Below, piece after piece: positions 43,136-51,653 of a stretch of DNA of 64,000 bases; position 1 is the stretch's first letter; every line of letters begins with the position of its first letter. The translations under genes were made by a program, and so were the position numbers. Source of the DNA: Terrimonas ginsenosidimutans (GTDB lineage Bacteria > Bacteroidota > Bacteroidia > Chitinophagales > Chitinophagaceae); assembly GCF_022012415.1 (NCBI RefSeq), contig NZ_JAKLTR010000009.1, forward strand, positions 186,001 to 250,000, in the 5' to 3' direction. Under the pieces are notes generated by a model, which was not told the DNA's origin, searched no databases, and saw only the letters and a list, made by a program, of their open reading frames with translations.

Positions 43136-44215
43136 TCACTGACATCCCAGTATCTCACAAAGCTTCGCTTCCAGTGCCGGACCACGAAGGTTTTTCGCGA
43201 TGATCTTTCCATCCGGTCCGATCAGAAAGTTCTGCGGGATGCTTTGTACGCGATATTGCTGGGCAACAACATTGTTCCAGAACTGGAGATCGCTTACATG
43301 CGTCCAGGTAAGATTATCAGCATGGATCGCCTGGATCCATTTATCCTTCTGTCCGGGACGATCCAGCGAAATACCCAGCACTGTAAAATTCTTTGATACG
43401 AATTTATGATAGGTTGCCACTACATTCGGATTCTCCTGTCTGCACGGACCACACCAGCTTGCCCAGAAATCAAGCAATACATACTTGCCACGGAAAGAGG
43501 AAAGTGAAACAGGATTTCCCGAAGTATCAGCCTGCGTAAATTCAGCAGCAACACTTCCGATAGCGGTTACTTTCGCTTCATCAATCGTTTCCTTCAGGAA
43601 CTTGCCGTACATATTGGAAGTAGCCACAGGCTTCAGCGTATTGAATCTTTTTTCAGCCAGCAATACATCTTCACTAAGCTGATAGGTGGCCGCAAGAAGG
43701 AATGCACTCACCGGTGAGGAGGAGTGTTTTACCACGAACCGGTCGATCGCATCCTGTATACTGTCTCTCTTTTTCTCCGCAACTGTGATCAGGCTGTCAG
43801 AACGCATACCCATCTGCAGTTGCTGATTGATCCCCATCAGCCGCTTGAATAAAGGGTCAAATACTTTCTGGAATTCAGCGAAAGTCTTATAAGAAGATGA
43901 TCCGGTAACCCTGATCTGATCTGTAGCCCCTGCTTTACCTGTAATACGCATATTGGAGCCTGTCAGGAATGTCATCAATGGTTTATCGGCCCCCAGCGCG
44001 ATATTTACCAGCATTGGCTCATTCAATTGCCCTTTCAGGTAGAACCGGCCATTCTGCGCGGTATCTATTGCAATAGTATCTGTAGGATTATTTACATCCG
44101 TGATATAGATAACGGTGCTATCCTTCAGCCCTTTCAGTTTTCCTTTGATCGTTAACTTTTCCTGCGCAGCAATTACCAGAGGAAATAAACACAGCAACAA
44201 TAAACCTGACTTCAT
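43136..44215 (-). CDS. TlpA/ResA-like thiol-disulfide protein with DUF4369 N-terminus
   Basis: A 359-residue exported protein (MKSGLLLLCLFPLVIAAQ). Residues 20-125 are a beta-rich DUF4369-type domain (KLTIKGKLKGLKDSTVIYIT, NGRFYLKGQLNEP). A helical linker follows. From about residue 215 there is an AhpC/TlpA thioredoxin fold with DFWASWCGPCRQENPNVV (the CGPC active site) and the cis-proline segment VQSIPQNFLIGPDGKII. It probably reduces disulfides in the periplasm, for example for cytochrome maturation or stress protection. This architecture is abundant in Bacteroidota. It is downstream of no operon partner and convergent with the preceding gene. Confidence 0.93.
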   Translation of the reverse strand: MKSGLLLLCLFPLVIAAQEKLTIKGKLKGLKDSTVIYITDVNNPTDTIAIDTAQNGRFYLKGQLNEPMLVNIALGADKPLMTFLTGSNMRITGKAGATDQIRVTGSSSYKTFAEFQKVFDPLFKRLMGINQQLQMGMRSDSLITVAEKKRDSIQDAIDRFVVKHSSSPVSAFLLAATYQLSEDVLLAEKRFNTLKPVATSNMYGKFLKETIDEAKVTAIGSVAAEFTQADTSGNPVSLSSFRGKYVLLDFWASWCGPCRQENPNVVATYHKFVSKNFTVLGISLDRPGQKDKWIQAIHADNLTWTHVSDLQFWNNVVAQQYRVQSIPQNFLIGPDGKIIAKNLRGPALEAKLCEILGCQ

Positions 44216-44404
44216 TGGATCTTCAATTAGAACAGCAAAGATAACGAATGTACGCCTACCGGGCCCGGAAGCTGAAGCGGCTATTCGCCCAGCGGGAGAT
44301 CAGCACATTTGACACCGCCGTCGCTTGCGGAATTTTCAAAACTGTCTCTCCCTGACGCCCCCGCCACAAACCCCTCCCGGCGCTGTATACCACGAACATT
44401 GGAA

Positions 44405-45172
44405 TTAGAGGACGCCAGCCAGAAACTCCCGGACAGAACGCTCTTCATCATCACTGTTTTGCAAAGCTTTAACAAAAGCAGTCCCGATAATAGCGCCGTT
44501 TGCATGTGTACCCGCCTGCTGAAAGCTTGCGCGGTCACGGATGCCAAACCCTACCAGCACAGGATTGCGCAGCCGCATCTTCTCCAGCCGTTCGAGGTAA
44601 GCGCCTGCGTCAGCCATATTCTTATCACTGCCGGTGGTGGAAGAGGAGGAAACTGCATACAGGAAACCGGTGCTTAAGCTATCGAGCCTGTGTACCCGGT
44701 CATCACTTGTTTCCGGAGTGACAAGGAATATAAAATCCAGCCCGTGTTTCCTGATAATGGCGCCATATTCTGTCTCAAATTCATATTCAGGCAGATCGGG
44801 AAGAATCAATCCATCCACGCCAACAGCCGCAGCATCTGCACAGAATTTTTCAAACCCATACTGGATCACGGGATTCATATATCCCATCAGTATGAGTGGG
44901 ATATTGCTTTGAGTTCTCAGGTCTTTCAGTTGCTCAAACAGCTTTTTGATCGTCATACCCTGCCCCAGGGAAACAGTGCTGCTTTGTTGTATTACCGGCC
45001 CGTCTGCAAGCGGATCACTGTACGGCATTCCCAGCTCCACAATGTCCGCTCCATGTTTTTCCAATGCTCGGATAACACGAACAGTACTATCCGCCTTCGG
45101 ATACCCCGCCGTGCAGTAAATATTCAATACATTTTTATTCTTGCGTTCAAACAAGCTTTTGATCCTGCTCAT
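44405..45172 (-). CDS. trpA: Tryptophan synthase alpha subunit
   Basis: Cleaves indole-3-glycerol phosphate to indole, which channels to TrpB. The 255-residue TIM barrel shows the catalytic Glu in DIVELGMPYSDPLADGPVIQ, the loop GYMNPVIQYGFEKFC, the Asp-containing DGLILPDLPEYEF and the phosphate-binding GFGIRDRASF. It is the last gene of the minus-strand trp operon. It is separated from trpB by an inserted lipoprotein gene, whereas trpB and trpA are directly adjacent in most bacteria. Spacing to the lipoprotein gene is only 6 bp, so it stays in the operon. Confidence 0.97.
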   Translation of the reverse strand: MSRIKSLFERKNKNVLNIYCTAGYPKADSTVRVIRALEKHGADIVELGMPYSDPLADGPVIQQSSTVSLGQGMTIKKLFEQLKDLRTQSNIPLILMGYMNPVIQYGFEKFCADAAAVGVDGLILPDLPEYEFETEYGAIIRKHGLDFIFLVTPETSDDRVHRLDSLSTGFLYAVSSSSTTGSDKNMADAGAYLERLEKMRLRNPVLVGFGIRDRASFQQAGTHANGAIIGTAFVKALQNSDDEERSVREFLAGVL

Positions 45173-45178
45173 GTATAT

Positions 45179-45553
45179 TTATTTTTCTGAGGTCCTGATA
45201 GGATAGGTCTCATCATCAATAGTTATGTAATCATACCGGGGATAGCTGTCTATATCAAGCGCTACCGTATATCGCGCGGACTCATAAGGCTTTCCAGGCA
45301 AACCAAATTTCACCACTACGGTATCTCCACGGCGTTCGGAAATGATCAGCGATTTATCATACGTTGCCGGCAAACACTTTTCGAATTCATACCGTTCACC
45401 ACCGAAGTTGGAGTTCAGGCGGAACGCCAGTTGAACACCGGCACAATCATCCGCTTTCTTTTCAAGCGATACCTTGTGTTCAACATAGGGCTGCCTGTCA
45501 CAGGCAGTTAAAAGGACAGATGCGGAAAGCACTGCAGCAAGCAAATTCTTCAT
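45179..45553 (-). CDS. Small lipoprotein of unknown function inside the trp operon
   Basis: A 124-residue protein with a lipoprotein signal (MKNLLAAVLSASVLLTA before C18). The mature domain is short and beta-rich, with a cysteine pair (DDCAGVQLAF and FEKCLPATYD) and an end YPRYDYITIDDETYPIRTSE. I do not recognise the family. It sits exactly between trpB (4 bp) and trpA (6 bp) without its own promoter space, so it is expressed with tryptophan genes. An exported lipoprotein has no known place in tryptophan synthesis. Confidence 0.85.
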   Translation of the reverse strand: MKNLLAAVLSASVLLTACDRQPYVEHKVSLEKKADDCAGVQLAFRLNSNFGGERYEFEKCLPATYDKSLIISERRGDTVVVKFGLPGKPYESARYTVALDIDSYPRYDYITIDDETYPIRTSEK

Positions 45554-45557
45554 AGCG

Positions 45558-46748
45558 TTATTTTATGTATTTCATGTAAGTAGCAAGATCCTTGTCTCCC
45601 CTTCCGCTAAGACATACGACCACATGATCATTTTTGCTGAAAGATAATCGTGTTAATGCAGACAACGCATGAGAGCTTTCCAATGCGGGAATGATCCCCT
45701 CCATTTTTGCGAGGTTAAAAGCCGCCTCTACCGCCTCCTGGTCTGTTGCACTAAGAAACTTTGCACGCCCCGTTTCAAAAAGATGCGCATGCAGTGGTCC
45801 GATACCGGGATAGTCCAGTCCTGCAGAAATGCTATGAGGCTCTACGACCTGTCCATCTTCTGTCTGCATCAACAGGCTTTTACTGCCATGCAGGATCCCC
45901 GGGCGGCCCAGTTGTGATGTAGCCGCACTTTGCCCGCTGTTCACGCCAAGACCAGCGGCCTCCACAGCTACCAGTTCCACCTCTTTTTCATCCAGGAAAT
46001 GATAGAATGCCCCGGCGGCATTGCTTCCTCCTCCCACACATGCGACCACTGATGAAGGTAACTCAGTTCCGGTTTTTTCCTTTAACTGCGCGCGGATCTC
46101 TTTGCTGATCACGCTTTGAAAAAGTGTAACCATATCAGGGTATGGATGCGGGCCAACAACACTTCCGATGATATAATGCGTATCATCCGGATGATTGATC
46201 CAGTCGCGGATCGCTTCGTTAGTAGCATCTTTCAATGTTTTACTGCCGGAAAGAGCCGGCACCACGGTAGCACCCAGCATTTTCATCCGTGCAACATTGG
46301 GGGCCTGACGCTCGATATCCTTCTCTCCCATGTACACAATGCACTGAATGCCCTTGAGCGCACAGACGGTGGCAGTGGCCACTCCATGCTGCCCCGCACC
46401 GGTTTCGGCAATGATCCTTTTCTTGCCAAGTTTTTCTGCAAGCAGGATCTGGCCAATGGTGTTATTGATCTTGTGTGCGCCCGTGTGGCAAAGGTCCTCC
46501 CGCTTCAGGTATATATTGGTGCCGAACTGAGCGCTCAATCGTTTTGCAAGATAAAGCGGTGTGGGGCGGCCCGCATAGTCAGCCAGCAACTCATCGAGCT
46601 CCTTTTTAAAAGAAGGATCATTGATGATATCAAGATAACGCGTCTTCAATTCTTCCACGTTCCGGTGCAGCATCTCCGGAATATAGGCCCCTCCGAACGA
46701 TCCGTAATAGCCGTACTCATTAGGCGTTGTATAAGTCTGTTTTTTCAT
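45558..46748 (-). CDS. trpB: Tryptophan synthase beta subunit
   Basis: PLP enzyme joining indole and serine to tryptophan. The 396-residue protein has the PLP lysine in [20 protein letters not shown], the helix [19 protein letters not shown], the phosphate loop [15 protein letters not shown] and the substrate region [14 protein letters not shown]. It starts [20 protein letters not shown], typical for the TrpB1 class that pairs with TrpA. It lies 56 bp downstream of trpF. The alpha subunit gene follows after the intervening lipoprotein gene. Confidence 0.98.
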   Translation of the reverse strand: MKKQTYTTPNEYGYYGSFGGAYIPEMLHRNVEELKTRYLDIINDPSFKKELDELLADYAGRPTPLYLAKRLSAQFGTNIYLKREDLCHTGAHKINNTIGQILLAEKLGKKRIIAETGAGQHGVATATVCALKGIQCIVYMGEKDIERQAPNVARMKMLGATVVPALSGSKTLKDATNEAIRDWINHPDDTHYIIGSVVGPHPYPDMVTLFQSVISKEIRAQLKEKTGTELPSSVVACVGGGSNAAGAFYHFLDEKEVELVAVEAAGLGVNSGQSAATSQLGRPGILHGSKSLLMQTEDGQVVEPHSISAGLDYPGIGPLHAHLFETGRAKFLSATDQEAVEAAFNLAKMEGIIPALESSHALSALTRLSFSKNDHVVVCLSGRGDKDLATYMKYIK

Positions 46749-46804
46749 TTCAATAGGTCAGGAAGATCTTCCTGTTTATTTTATTTACGCAAGCAATGTC
46801 TTCA

Positions 46805-47440
46805 TCAGCCTTTCAGGCTTTTTACAAATGCTTCCACTTTATTCATATCCTTGACGCCGGCGGTGATCTCGAAACGGCTATTGATATCTATGGAGAACAA
46901 TTTACGGGCTGCTTCCTCTTTTTGAAATGTCATCAGGGCTGCTTCATCCCCGGGTTCGATCCCCCCACTTAAAAAATAAAGCTTATCAGGGTTCGCCTTA
47001 TTCAACACATTCCAGTCAAATTTCTTTCCCGTTCCCCCATACCCTGCCCCCATTGTATCAAACATGAACATGTCACAGCTTTCCTGGAAAGGCTTTACCA
47101 TCCAGTCAAGCGGATCGTCGTCCGACAAGCGAAACGCTTTTATTACCGTCACGTAATTGGCGACTTTCTCACAAAAGAAAGCCGACTCGTCACCATGCAA
47201 TTGCACCATGTCAAGCCTGTAGTCTTCCACCGTGCGCATCAGTTCTTCATACGGTGTATTGACAAACACACCTACTTTTGCAATCCGGCCCTTGATCTGC
47301 TTCATTTTCTCGGGCGATATTTTATTACCGACATATCTTGGCGATTTCGGATAAAAAATAAACCCGGCGAAATCAACCCCCATTTCATCGAGGGCATTAA
47401 CCTGTTCGGGCAATGTCATCCCGCATACTTTAATTCGCAT
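46805..47440 (-). CDS. trpF: Phosphoribosylanthranilate isomerase
   Basis: Amadori rearrangement of phosphoribosylanthranilate, third step of the pathway. The 211-residue TIM barrel shows the catalytic Cys in MRIKVCGMTLPEQVNALDEM, the strand FAGFIFYPKSPRYVG, LDMVQLHGDESAFFCEKV, the Asp in FMFDTMGAGYGGTGKKFDW, and FSIDINSRFEITAGVKDMNK near the end. It stands as a separate gene rather than a trpCF fusion. A 124-bp gap to trpC carries a repeat (47479-47587), the largest break in the operon besides trpG-trpD. Confidence 0.95.
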   Translation of the reverse strand: MRIKVCGMTLPEQVNALDEMGVDFAGFIFYPKSPRYVGNKISPEKMKQIKGRIAKVGVFVNTPYEELMRTVEDYRLDMVQLHGDESAFFCEKVANYVTVIKAFRLSDDDPLDWMVKPFQESCDMFMFDTMGAGYGGTGKKFDWNVLNKANPDKLYFLSGGIEPGDEAALMTFQKEEAARKLFSIDINSRFEITAGVKDMNKVEAFVKSLKG

Positions 47441-47478
47441 AAGCTCGCTTTGATGATGTTAGATAGCAAGCAATCGTG

Positions 47479-47587
47479 GGGAGGAAAAGTAAAAAGTCAA
47501 AATTAAAAATTAAAAAAAGCCCGTATTTAAGGATGTTCTTTCAAAATAATTAATAAAAAACTTTTTACTTTTTACTTTTTAATTCCC
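47479..47587. repeat. A/T-rich inverted repeat between trpC and trpF, reaching into trpC
   Basis: The left arm (from 47479: GGGGAGGAAAAGTAAAAAGT then CAAAATTAAAAATTAAA) pairs imperfectly with the right arm ending GTACTTTTT-like words and AATTCCCC at about 47587. The right arm supplies the last codons and stop of trpC (E-L-K-S-K-K-stop), so the TrpC C-terminus is repeat-encoded. It shares its words with 37312-37402. Confidence 0.8.
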
Positions 47588-48365
47588 CTACAAATTCTTC
47601 AAATGCCTTTCCGGGATTTTCTTCCTTCATAAATGTTTCGCCGATGAGAAAACCTTTAAATCCTGCCTGTCTTAAAGTTACGATCGTTTCAACATTACTG
47701 ATGCCGCTTTCTGCCACAGCAGGTTTGTTTGTTGGGATCTTGTTGATAAGCCCGAGGGAAATATTGATATCCACTTCAAATGTCTTAAGGTTACGGTTAT
47801 TTACACCAACCATATCCACTTCATCACAGATATGTTCCAGCTCTTCATCATTATGGATCTCAAGCAGCACTTCAAGACCGATGCTTTTTGCGTAGCCTGC
47901 CATGCTTTTCACTTCTGCCGGAGTGAGGCACGCTGCGATCAGGAGGATCACGTCTGCTCCAAAAGCCCGTGCTTCGGCGATCTGCCAGGGATCGATCATA
48001 AAATCCTTGCGGAGAATGGGAACATCGGAGATCACTTTCGCCTGGATCAGGTCATCCAGATCTCCGCCGAAGAATTCCTCATCTGTTAACACAGAAACAC
48101 CGGCTGCGCCGAGATCATTGTATGAACGGACGACGGGTTCCACTTCCAGCTCTTTTGTTTTGAACCAGCCCTTACTCGGACTCTTGCGTTTGAATTCAGC
48201 AATGATCCCGGTGCTGTCTTCAGCCTGCAGGCTTTTCGCGAGGGATCGCGTCGCGATCTCCCAGAAAAATCCATCCCGCTGAAAGCGTTCGATACTGCTG
48301 AGTGCTTTGAATTTTTCGATATGTTTCCGCTTTTCAGCAACGATGGTATCCAGTATTGTACTCAT
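47565..48365 (-). CDS. trpC: Indole-3-glycerol phosphate synthase
   Basis: Ring closure and decarboxylation giving indole-3-glycerol phosphate. The ATG at 48365 gives 266 residues; it overlaps the trpD stop (ATGA), implying coupled translation. Motifs are IIAEFKRKSPSKGW (catalytic Lys), LTDEEFFGGDLDDL, ILRKDFMIDPWQIAEARAFG, VGVNNRNLKTFEVD and AVAESGISNVETI. The end of the protein (ELKSKK) is encoded inside the repeat at 47479-47587. A longer frame to 48392 is rejected because it would overlap trpD more deeply. Confidence 0.97.
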   Translation of the reverse strand: MSTILDTIVAEKRKHIEKFKALSSIERFQRDGFFWEIATRSLAKSLQAEDSTGIIAEFKRKSPSKGWFKTKELEVEPVVRSYNDLGAAGVSVLTDEEFFGGDLDDLIQAKVISDVPILRKDFMIDPWQIAEARAFGADVILLIAACLTPAEVKSMAGYAKSIGLEVLLEIHNDEELEHICDEVDMVGVNNRNLKTFEVDINISLGLINKIPTNKPAVAESGISNVETIVTLRQAGFKGFLIGETFMKEENPGKAFEEFVGELKSKK

Positions 48366-49354
48366 TGTAAAGAAATTAATTTTAGTAAACATTGATATGC
48401 TTTGCCGCTTTCGAGGCTTTCCACAGCAGCGTGATAAGCATCATCATAGTTTGCATATTTACCTGTGCAATGCAGGGCCATCGCTGCATTGGCCAGCACC
48501 ACGGCATTCTGAGCCCATGTGCCCTCCCCTTTTATGATGGACGCAAAGATCTTCGCTGCTTCCTCCGGTGTTTTTCCTCCCTGGAGATCCGAAGCAGACA
48601 CCATGCGTTTTCCTAATTGCTCCGGCGTCATGATCCTCTCACCGTGCTGGGTGATCACTTTTGTATCGTTGGTCAGTGAGATCTCATCATATCCATCCAA
48701 CCCGTGAATGATCGTAAATGGCCGCCCGTTATGCTGCAAGAAATAATTGTATACACGGGCCATTTCCAGGCTGAATACTCCCACCAGCTGATAAGCAGGA
48801 TCAGCGGGATTTACCATCGGCCCAAGCATGTTAAAAAAAGTACGCATGCCCAGGTTGCGGCGGATAGGACCGACTGTTTTCAAAGCAGGATGAAATAAGG
48901 GTGCGTGAAGAAAACAAATTCCCGCCTGTTCAACTTCGTTTTGCAACTGTGCATTATCCTGTTTGAATTTATAGCCAAGCTGCTCCATCACATTGGATGC
49001 ACCGCTCACAGACGAAGCGCCATAGTTACCATGCTTGGCTACCGGCTGACCGGCGCCTGCCACGATAAAGCAACTGAGCGTTGAAATATTGAACGTGTCT
49101 TTACCGTCACCGCCCGTGCCCACGATATCAACCGTCTGAAACCCATCCAGCTTCACCGGCACACACAGCTCCAGCAGCGCATCCCTGAACCCCTGAAGCT
49201 CTTCTATCGTGATGCTGCGCATCAGATAGACCGTCATGAATGCAGTAACCTCATGTTCGTTATAAATGCCTTTCCCTATGTTCACAAGTGCTTCCTTCGC
49301 AAGAGTGCGGGGGAGCGTCTTGTGCTCGAAAAGGTAGGTTAGGATCTTTTTCAT
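48362..49354 (-). CDS. trpD: Anthranilate phosphoribosyltransferase
   Basis: Transfers phosphoribose from PRPP to anthranilate. The 330-residue enzyme shows the PRPP loop VDIVGTGGDGKDTFNIST, the KHGNYGASSVSGASNVMEQL segment, the metal pair region MARVYNYFLQ and HGLDGYDEISLTNDTKV. The stop overlaps trpC by four bases. Upstream lies a 130-bp gap to trpG, and a short perfect hairpin (49361-49375) ends only 6 nt before the start codon. It might affect trpD translation. Confidence 0.97.
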   Translation of the reverse strand: MKKILTYLFEHKTLPRTLAKEALVNIGKGIYNEHEVTAFMTVYLMRSITIEELQGFRDALLELCVPVKLDGFQTVDIVGTGGDGKDTFNISTLSCFIVAGAGQPVAKHGNYGASSVSGASNVMEQLGYKFKQDNAQLQNEVEQAGICFLHAPLFHPALKTVGPIRRNLGMRTFFNMLGPMVNPADPAYQLVGVFSLEMARVYNYFLQHNGRPFTIIHGLDGYDEISLTNDTKVITQHGERIMTPEQLGKRMVSASDLQGGKTPEEAAKIFASIIKGEGTWAQNAVVLANAAMALHCTGKYANYDDAYHAAVESLESGKAYQCLLKLISLQ

Positions 49355-49360
49355 ATTGCG

Positions 49361-49375
49361 ATCCCGGAACGGGAT
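49361..49375 (-). promoter_or_regulatory. Small hairpin just before the trpD start codon
   Basis: ATCCCG-GAA-CGGGAT forms a 6-bp stem with a 3-nt loop, located 6 nt upstream of the trpD ATG on the minus strand. It occupies the place of a ribosome-binding region, so a translational effect is possible but unproven. Confidence 0.4.
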
Positions 49376-49484
49376 TTGTTTAGTTTTAAATTATACTATT
49401 TCAATATTGTATGCCGTGAGATAGTTCCATGTTCTGTCAAGCCGCCAGTCCCATTGATCCAGCAGATCGAAATTCCAGGATTTG

Positions 49485-50051
49485 TTATTTCAGCCAATTC
49501 CGCAATATAGTCTCTCCCTGCGGCGTCAACACACTCTCCGGATGAAACTGCACTCCTTTCACATCAAATTTTTTATGTTGCATCGCCATGATCATTCCGT
49601 TTGCATCCCTGGCAGTGATCTCAAGCTCGGCAGGCAATCCTTTCTCTGCTACGATCCAGCTATGATATCTTCCCACTTCGAACTCTTCCGGCAATCCGTC
49701 AAAGAGATCGGCCTTAATGGCGGTCTTTTGTACGGGTGTTGCCACTCCGTGATACACCGTACTAAGGTTCTCCAATGTTCCTCCAAAGGATTCTCCGATC
49801 GCCTGGTGCCCAAGGCATACACCAAGTATGGATTTGCTGGAAGCGTATTCTTTGATCAGCGGCAAAAGTAAACCTGCCTCCGACGGAACTCCAGGACCTG
49901 GAGAAAGAATGATCTTATCATACTCTTTTACTTTTTCCAGCGGCAACTGATCATTCCGGTGTACATCCACACGCTGATGCAGGATCTTTTCAACGAGATG
50001 CACAAGGTTATAGGTAAATGAATCATAGTTATCGAAAACAAGCACTTTCAT
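49485..50051 (-). CDS. trpG: Anthranilate synthase component II (glutamine amidotransferase)
   Basis: Supplies ammonia from glutamine to TrpE. From the ATG at 50051 there are 188 residues (a GTG at 50057 would add two). The class I amidotransferase triad is visible: Cys in SILGVCLGHQAIGESFGG and His-x-Glu in VKGVQFHPESVLTPQG. The oxyanion loop is in IILSPGPGVPSEAG and the N-terminal strand in MKVLVFDNYDSFTYNLVHLV. It follows trpE after 52 bp. Proteins of this type may also serve PabB; its operon position argues for tryptophan synthesis. Confidence 0.97.
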   Translation of the reverse strand: MKVLVFDNYDSFTYNLVHLVEKILHQRVDVHRNDQLPLEKVKEYDKIILSPGPGVPSEAGLLLPLIKEYASSKSILGVCLGHQAIGESFGGTLENLSTVYHGVATPVQKTAIKADLFDGLPEEFEVGRYHSWIVAEKGLPAELEITARDANGMIMAMQHKKFDVKGVQFHPESVLTPQGETILRNWLK

Positions 50052-50103
50052 ATTCACACAAGTTGGGGTTACGCGCTTTGATTATTCTGTATTAATTCGT
50101 TTC

Positions 50104-51519
50104 TCAATTGATCGCCTCAGCAAAACTGATGGCCTTTTTTAATGCCCCGAGTTTATTATTAACTTCCTGCAGTTCGCTTTCGGGTTGTGATGCAGCAACA
50201 ACGCCTGCGCCAGCCTGATAATATAAGGTATTGTCACGGCTGAGAAAAGTCCGGATCATGATCGCATGATTGCAGCTTCCGTTGAAGCCCATGAATCCGA
50301 TCGCACCACCATAATATCCCCGTTGGGTCGGCTCATACTGATCGATCAATTCCATCGCTTTGAATTTAGGTGCGCCACTGAGCGTACCAGCGGGAAATGT
50401 TTTCGCCACGAGCTCAAACGGATTGCTGTCCTTCCTGACAGTACCCGTAACCTCGCTTACAAGATGGATCACATGCGAGAAGAACTGCACCTGTCTGAAT
50501 TGAGCCACAGTGACATTATCGCACAAACGGCTGAGATCATTTCGCGCAAGATCGACCAGCATCACATGCTCGGCATTTTCTTTTGAATCCTGCAGCAATC
50601 TTGCCGCAGCCTGTTCATCCAGTACATCATCGCCGGTTCTTTTGAACGTACCTGCAATCGGATGAACGATCGCTTTACCATTGCTGATCACCAATTGGGA
50701 TTCAGGCGAAGAACCCATCAGCTTATAATCACCATAGTCGAAAAAGAAAAGATAGGGAGAAGGATTGATGCTGCGTAAAGCCCGGTATACATTGAATTCA
50801 TCACCAGTAAAGGATTGTTTGAATCTACGGCTCAGCACGATCTGAAATACATCGCCGCGAAGACAACTCGCAATTCCTTTTTTCACCATCTGGCGATATG
50901 TTTCGTCTTCCATATTGGACGATTCGTCACCGGAAACAGCAAACGGGTATACCGGCACATCCTTGCTGCGGATCAGCGATTCCAATAATGGCAGCTCGCT
51001 TTCCACACCCGTTACCTTATTCTCGCAAATGAACAACTCATCTTTAAAATGATTGATGGCGATCACGTACTGATAAAGCCGGTAGCGCATCAGTGGAATG
51101 GCATTAGCTCCATTTTTATCCGCAAACTGAATGGTATCGAAGAACTGAACCGCATCATAGGTTGTGTAACCATACAGCCCCTGGGCAAATGCCGTTTCTT
51201 TCTCTTTTCCGGGTTCGATAGAGAAGCGTTGCATGAATTCCCACAGGATCCCCGGTACAGCTTCCGTCTTGCTGATAGCAGCCTTCTCCGGCGCCTGTCC
51301 CGGCAGCTTGAATTCGATGCTGCTTGTATTACTGATCTCAATACCTGCGATCGCATTGATGCAGATGAACGAATAGCTGTTCTCCGTCGCATGAAAGTCT
51401 GTGCTTTCGAGCAGGATAGTATCCCTGAACCGGTCACGCAGCCGCAGATAGATCCCAACAGGCGTGAACACGTCTGCGAGCATTCTTTTACAAGTAGTAT
51501 TGATCGTAATTTTTTTCAT
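50104..51519 (-). CDS. trpE: Anthranilate synthase component I
   Basis: Converts chorismate to anthranilate with TrpG, first committed step. The 471-residue chorismate-binding enzyme has DVFQIVLSRRFKQSFTGDEF, SPSPYLFFFDYG-like NPSPYLFFFDYGDYKLMGSS, VHPIAGTFKRTGDD, the metal Glu region AEHVMLVDLARNDLSRLCDN, and TLSGAPKFKAMELIDQYEPT followed by QRGYYGGAIGFM. The N-terminal feedback site with LLES (TILLESTDFHA) is the Ser-containing tryptophan-binding element, so end-product inhibition is likely. The ATG at 51519 lies only 5 nt after the T-run of the leader terminator. Confidence 0.97.
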   Translation of the reverse strand: MKKITINTTCKRMLADVFTPVGIYLRLRDRFRDTILLESTDFHATENSYSFICINAIAGIEISNTSSIEFKLPGQAPEKAAISKTEAVPGILWEFMQRFSIEPGKEKETAFAQGLYGYTTYDAVQFFDTIQFADKNGANAIPLMRYRLYQYVIAINHFKDELFICENKVTGVESELPLLESLIRSKDVPVYPFAVSGDESSNMEDETYRQMVKKGIASCLRGDVFQIVLSRRFKQSFTGDEFNVYRALRSINPSPYLFFFDYGDYKLMGSSPESQLVISNGKAIVHPIAGTFKRTGDDVLDEQAAARLLQDSKENAEHVMLVDLARNDLSRLCDNVTVAQFRQVQFFSHVIHLVSEVTGTVRKDSNPFELVAKTFPAGTLSGAPKFKAMELIDQYEPTQRGYYGGAIGFMGFNGSCNHAIMIRTFLSRDNTLYYQAGAGVVAASQPESELQEVNNKLGALKKAISFAEAIN

Positions 51520-51524
51520 ATAAA

Positions 51525-51606
51525 TAAAAAAGCCCCGAACACTGTCGGGGCTGAATATGTTGAAATAAACATAGCGATGACATTACAAACCCCGTTGAAC
51601 GTTTGT
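51525..51606 (-). promoter_or_regulatory. trp attenuator: competing leader, anti-terminator and terminator helices
   Basis: Terminator: minus-strand AGCCCCG (51546-51552) with CGGGGCT (51531-51537), then six T (51525-51530). Anti-terminator: the same AGCCCCG can pair instead with CGGGGTT (51588-51594), one G-T pair. Leader helix: ACAAAC (51601-51606) with GTTTGT (51585-51590) would block the anti-terminator strand. A ribosome stalled at the Trp codons (51610-51618) would cover 51601-51606, freeing 51588-51594. All segments of classical Trp-codon attenuation are therefore present. Pairing read by eye; no energies calculated. Confidence 0.88.
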
Positions 51607-51645
51607 TTGCCACCACCACTGAATATTTACCTGTTGTTTAATCAT
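51583..51645 (-). CDS. trpL: trp operon leader peptide with three consecutive Trp codons
   Basis: ATG 51645 to TAA 51583 encodes a 20-residue peptide, MIKQQVNIQWWWQTNVQRGL. Three adjacent TGG codons (51610-51618) in a 20-codon frame, just before the operon's terminator, are the mark of a leader peptide read as a tryptophan sensor. When charged tRNA-Trp is scarce the ribosome should pause here and allow the anti-terminator to form. The start codon lies 8 nt beyond the -7-like promoter element CATATTTG, so the message may be leaderless or nearly so. No Shine-Dalgarno sequence is present. Probably no function for the peptide itself. Confidence 0.9.
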   Translation of the reverse strand: MIKQQVNIQWWWQTNVQRGL

Positions 51646-51653
51646 TATACCTG

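Noticed and set aside
46116-46925. 269-codon plus-strand frame opposite trpB and trpF
   Set aside because: It lies antisense to two certain genes and spans their junction; no signal, motif or promoter supports it.
46960-46985. tRNA-like T-loop word GGTTCGATCC
   Set aside because: It lies inside trpF with no acceptor or anticodon arms around it; no tRNA gene was recognised anywhere in the window.
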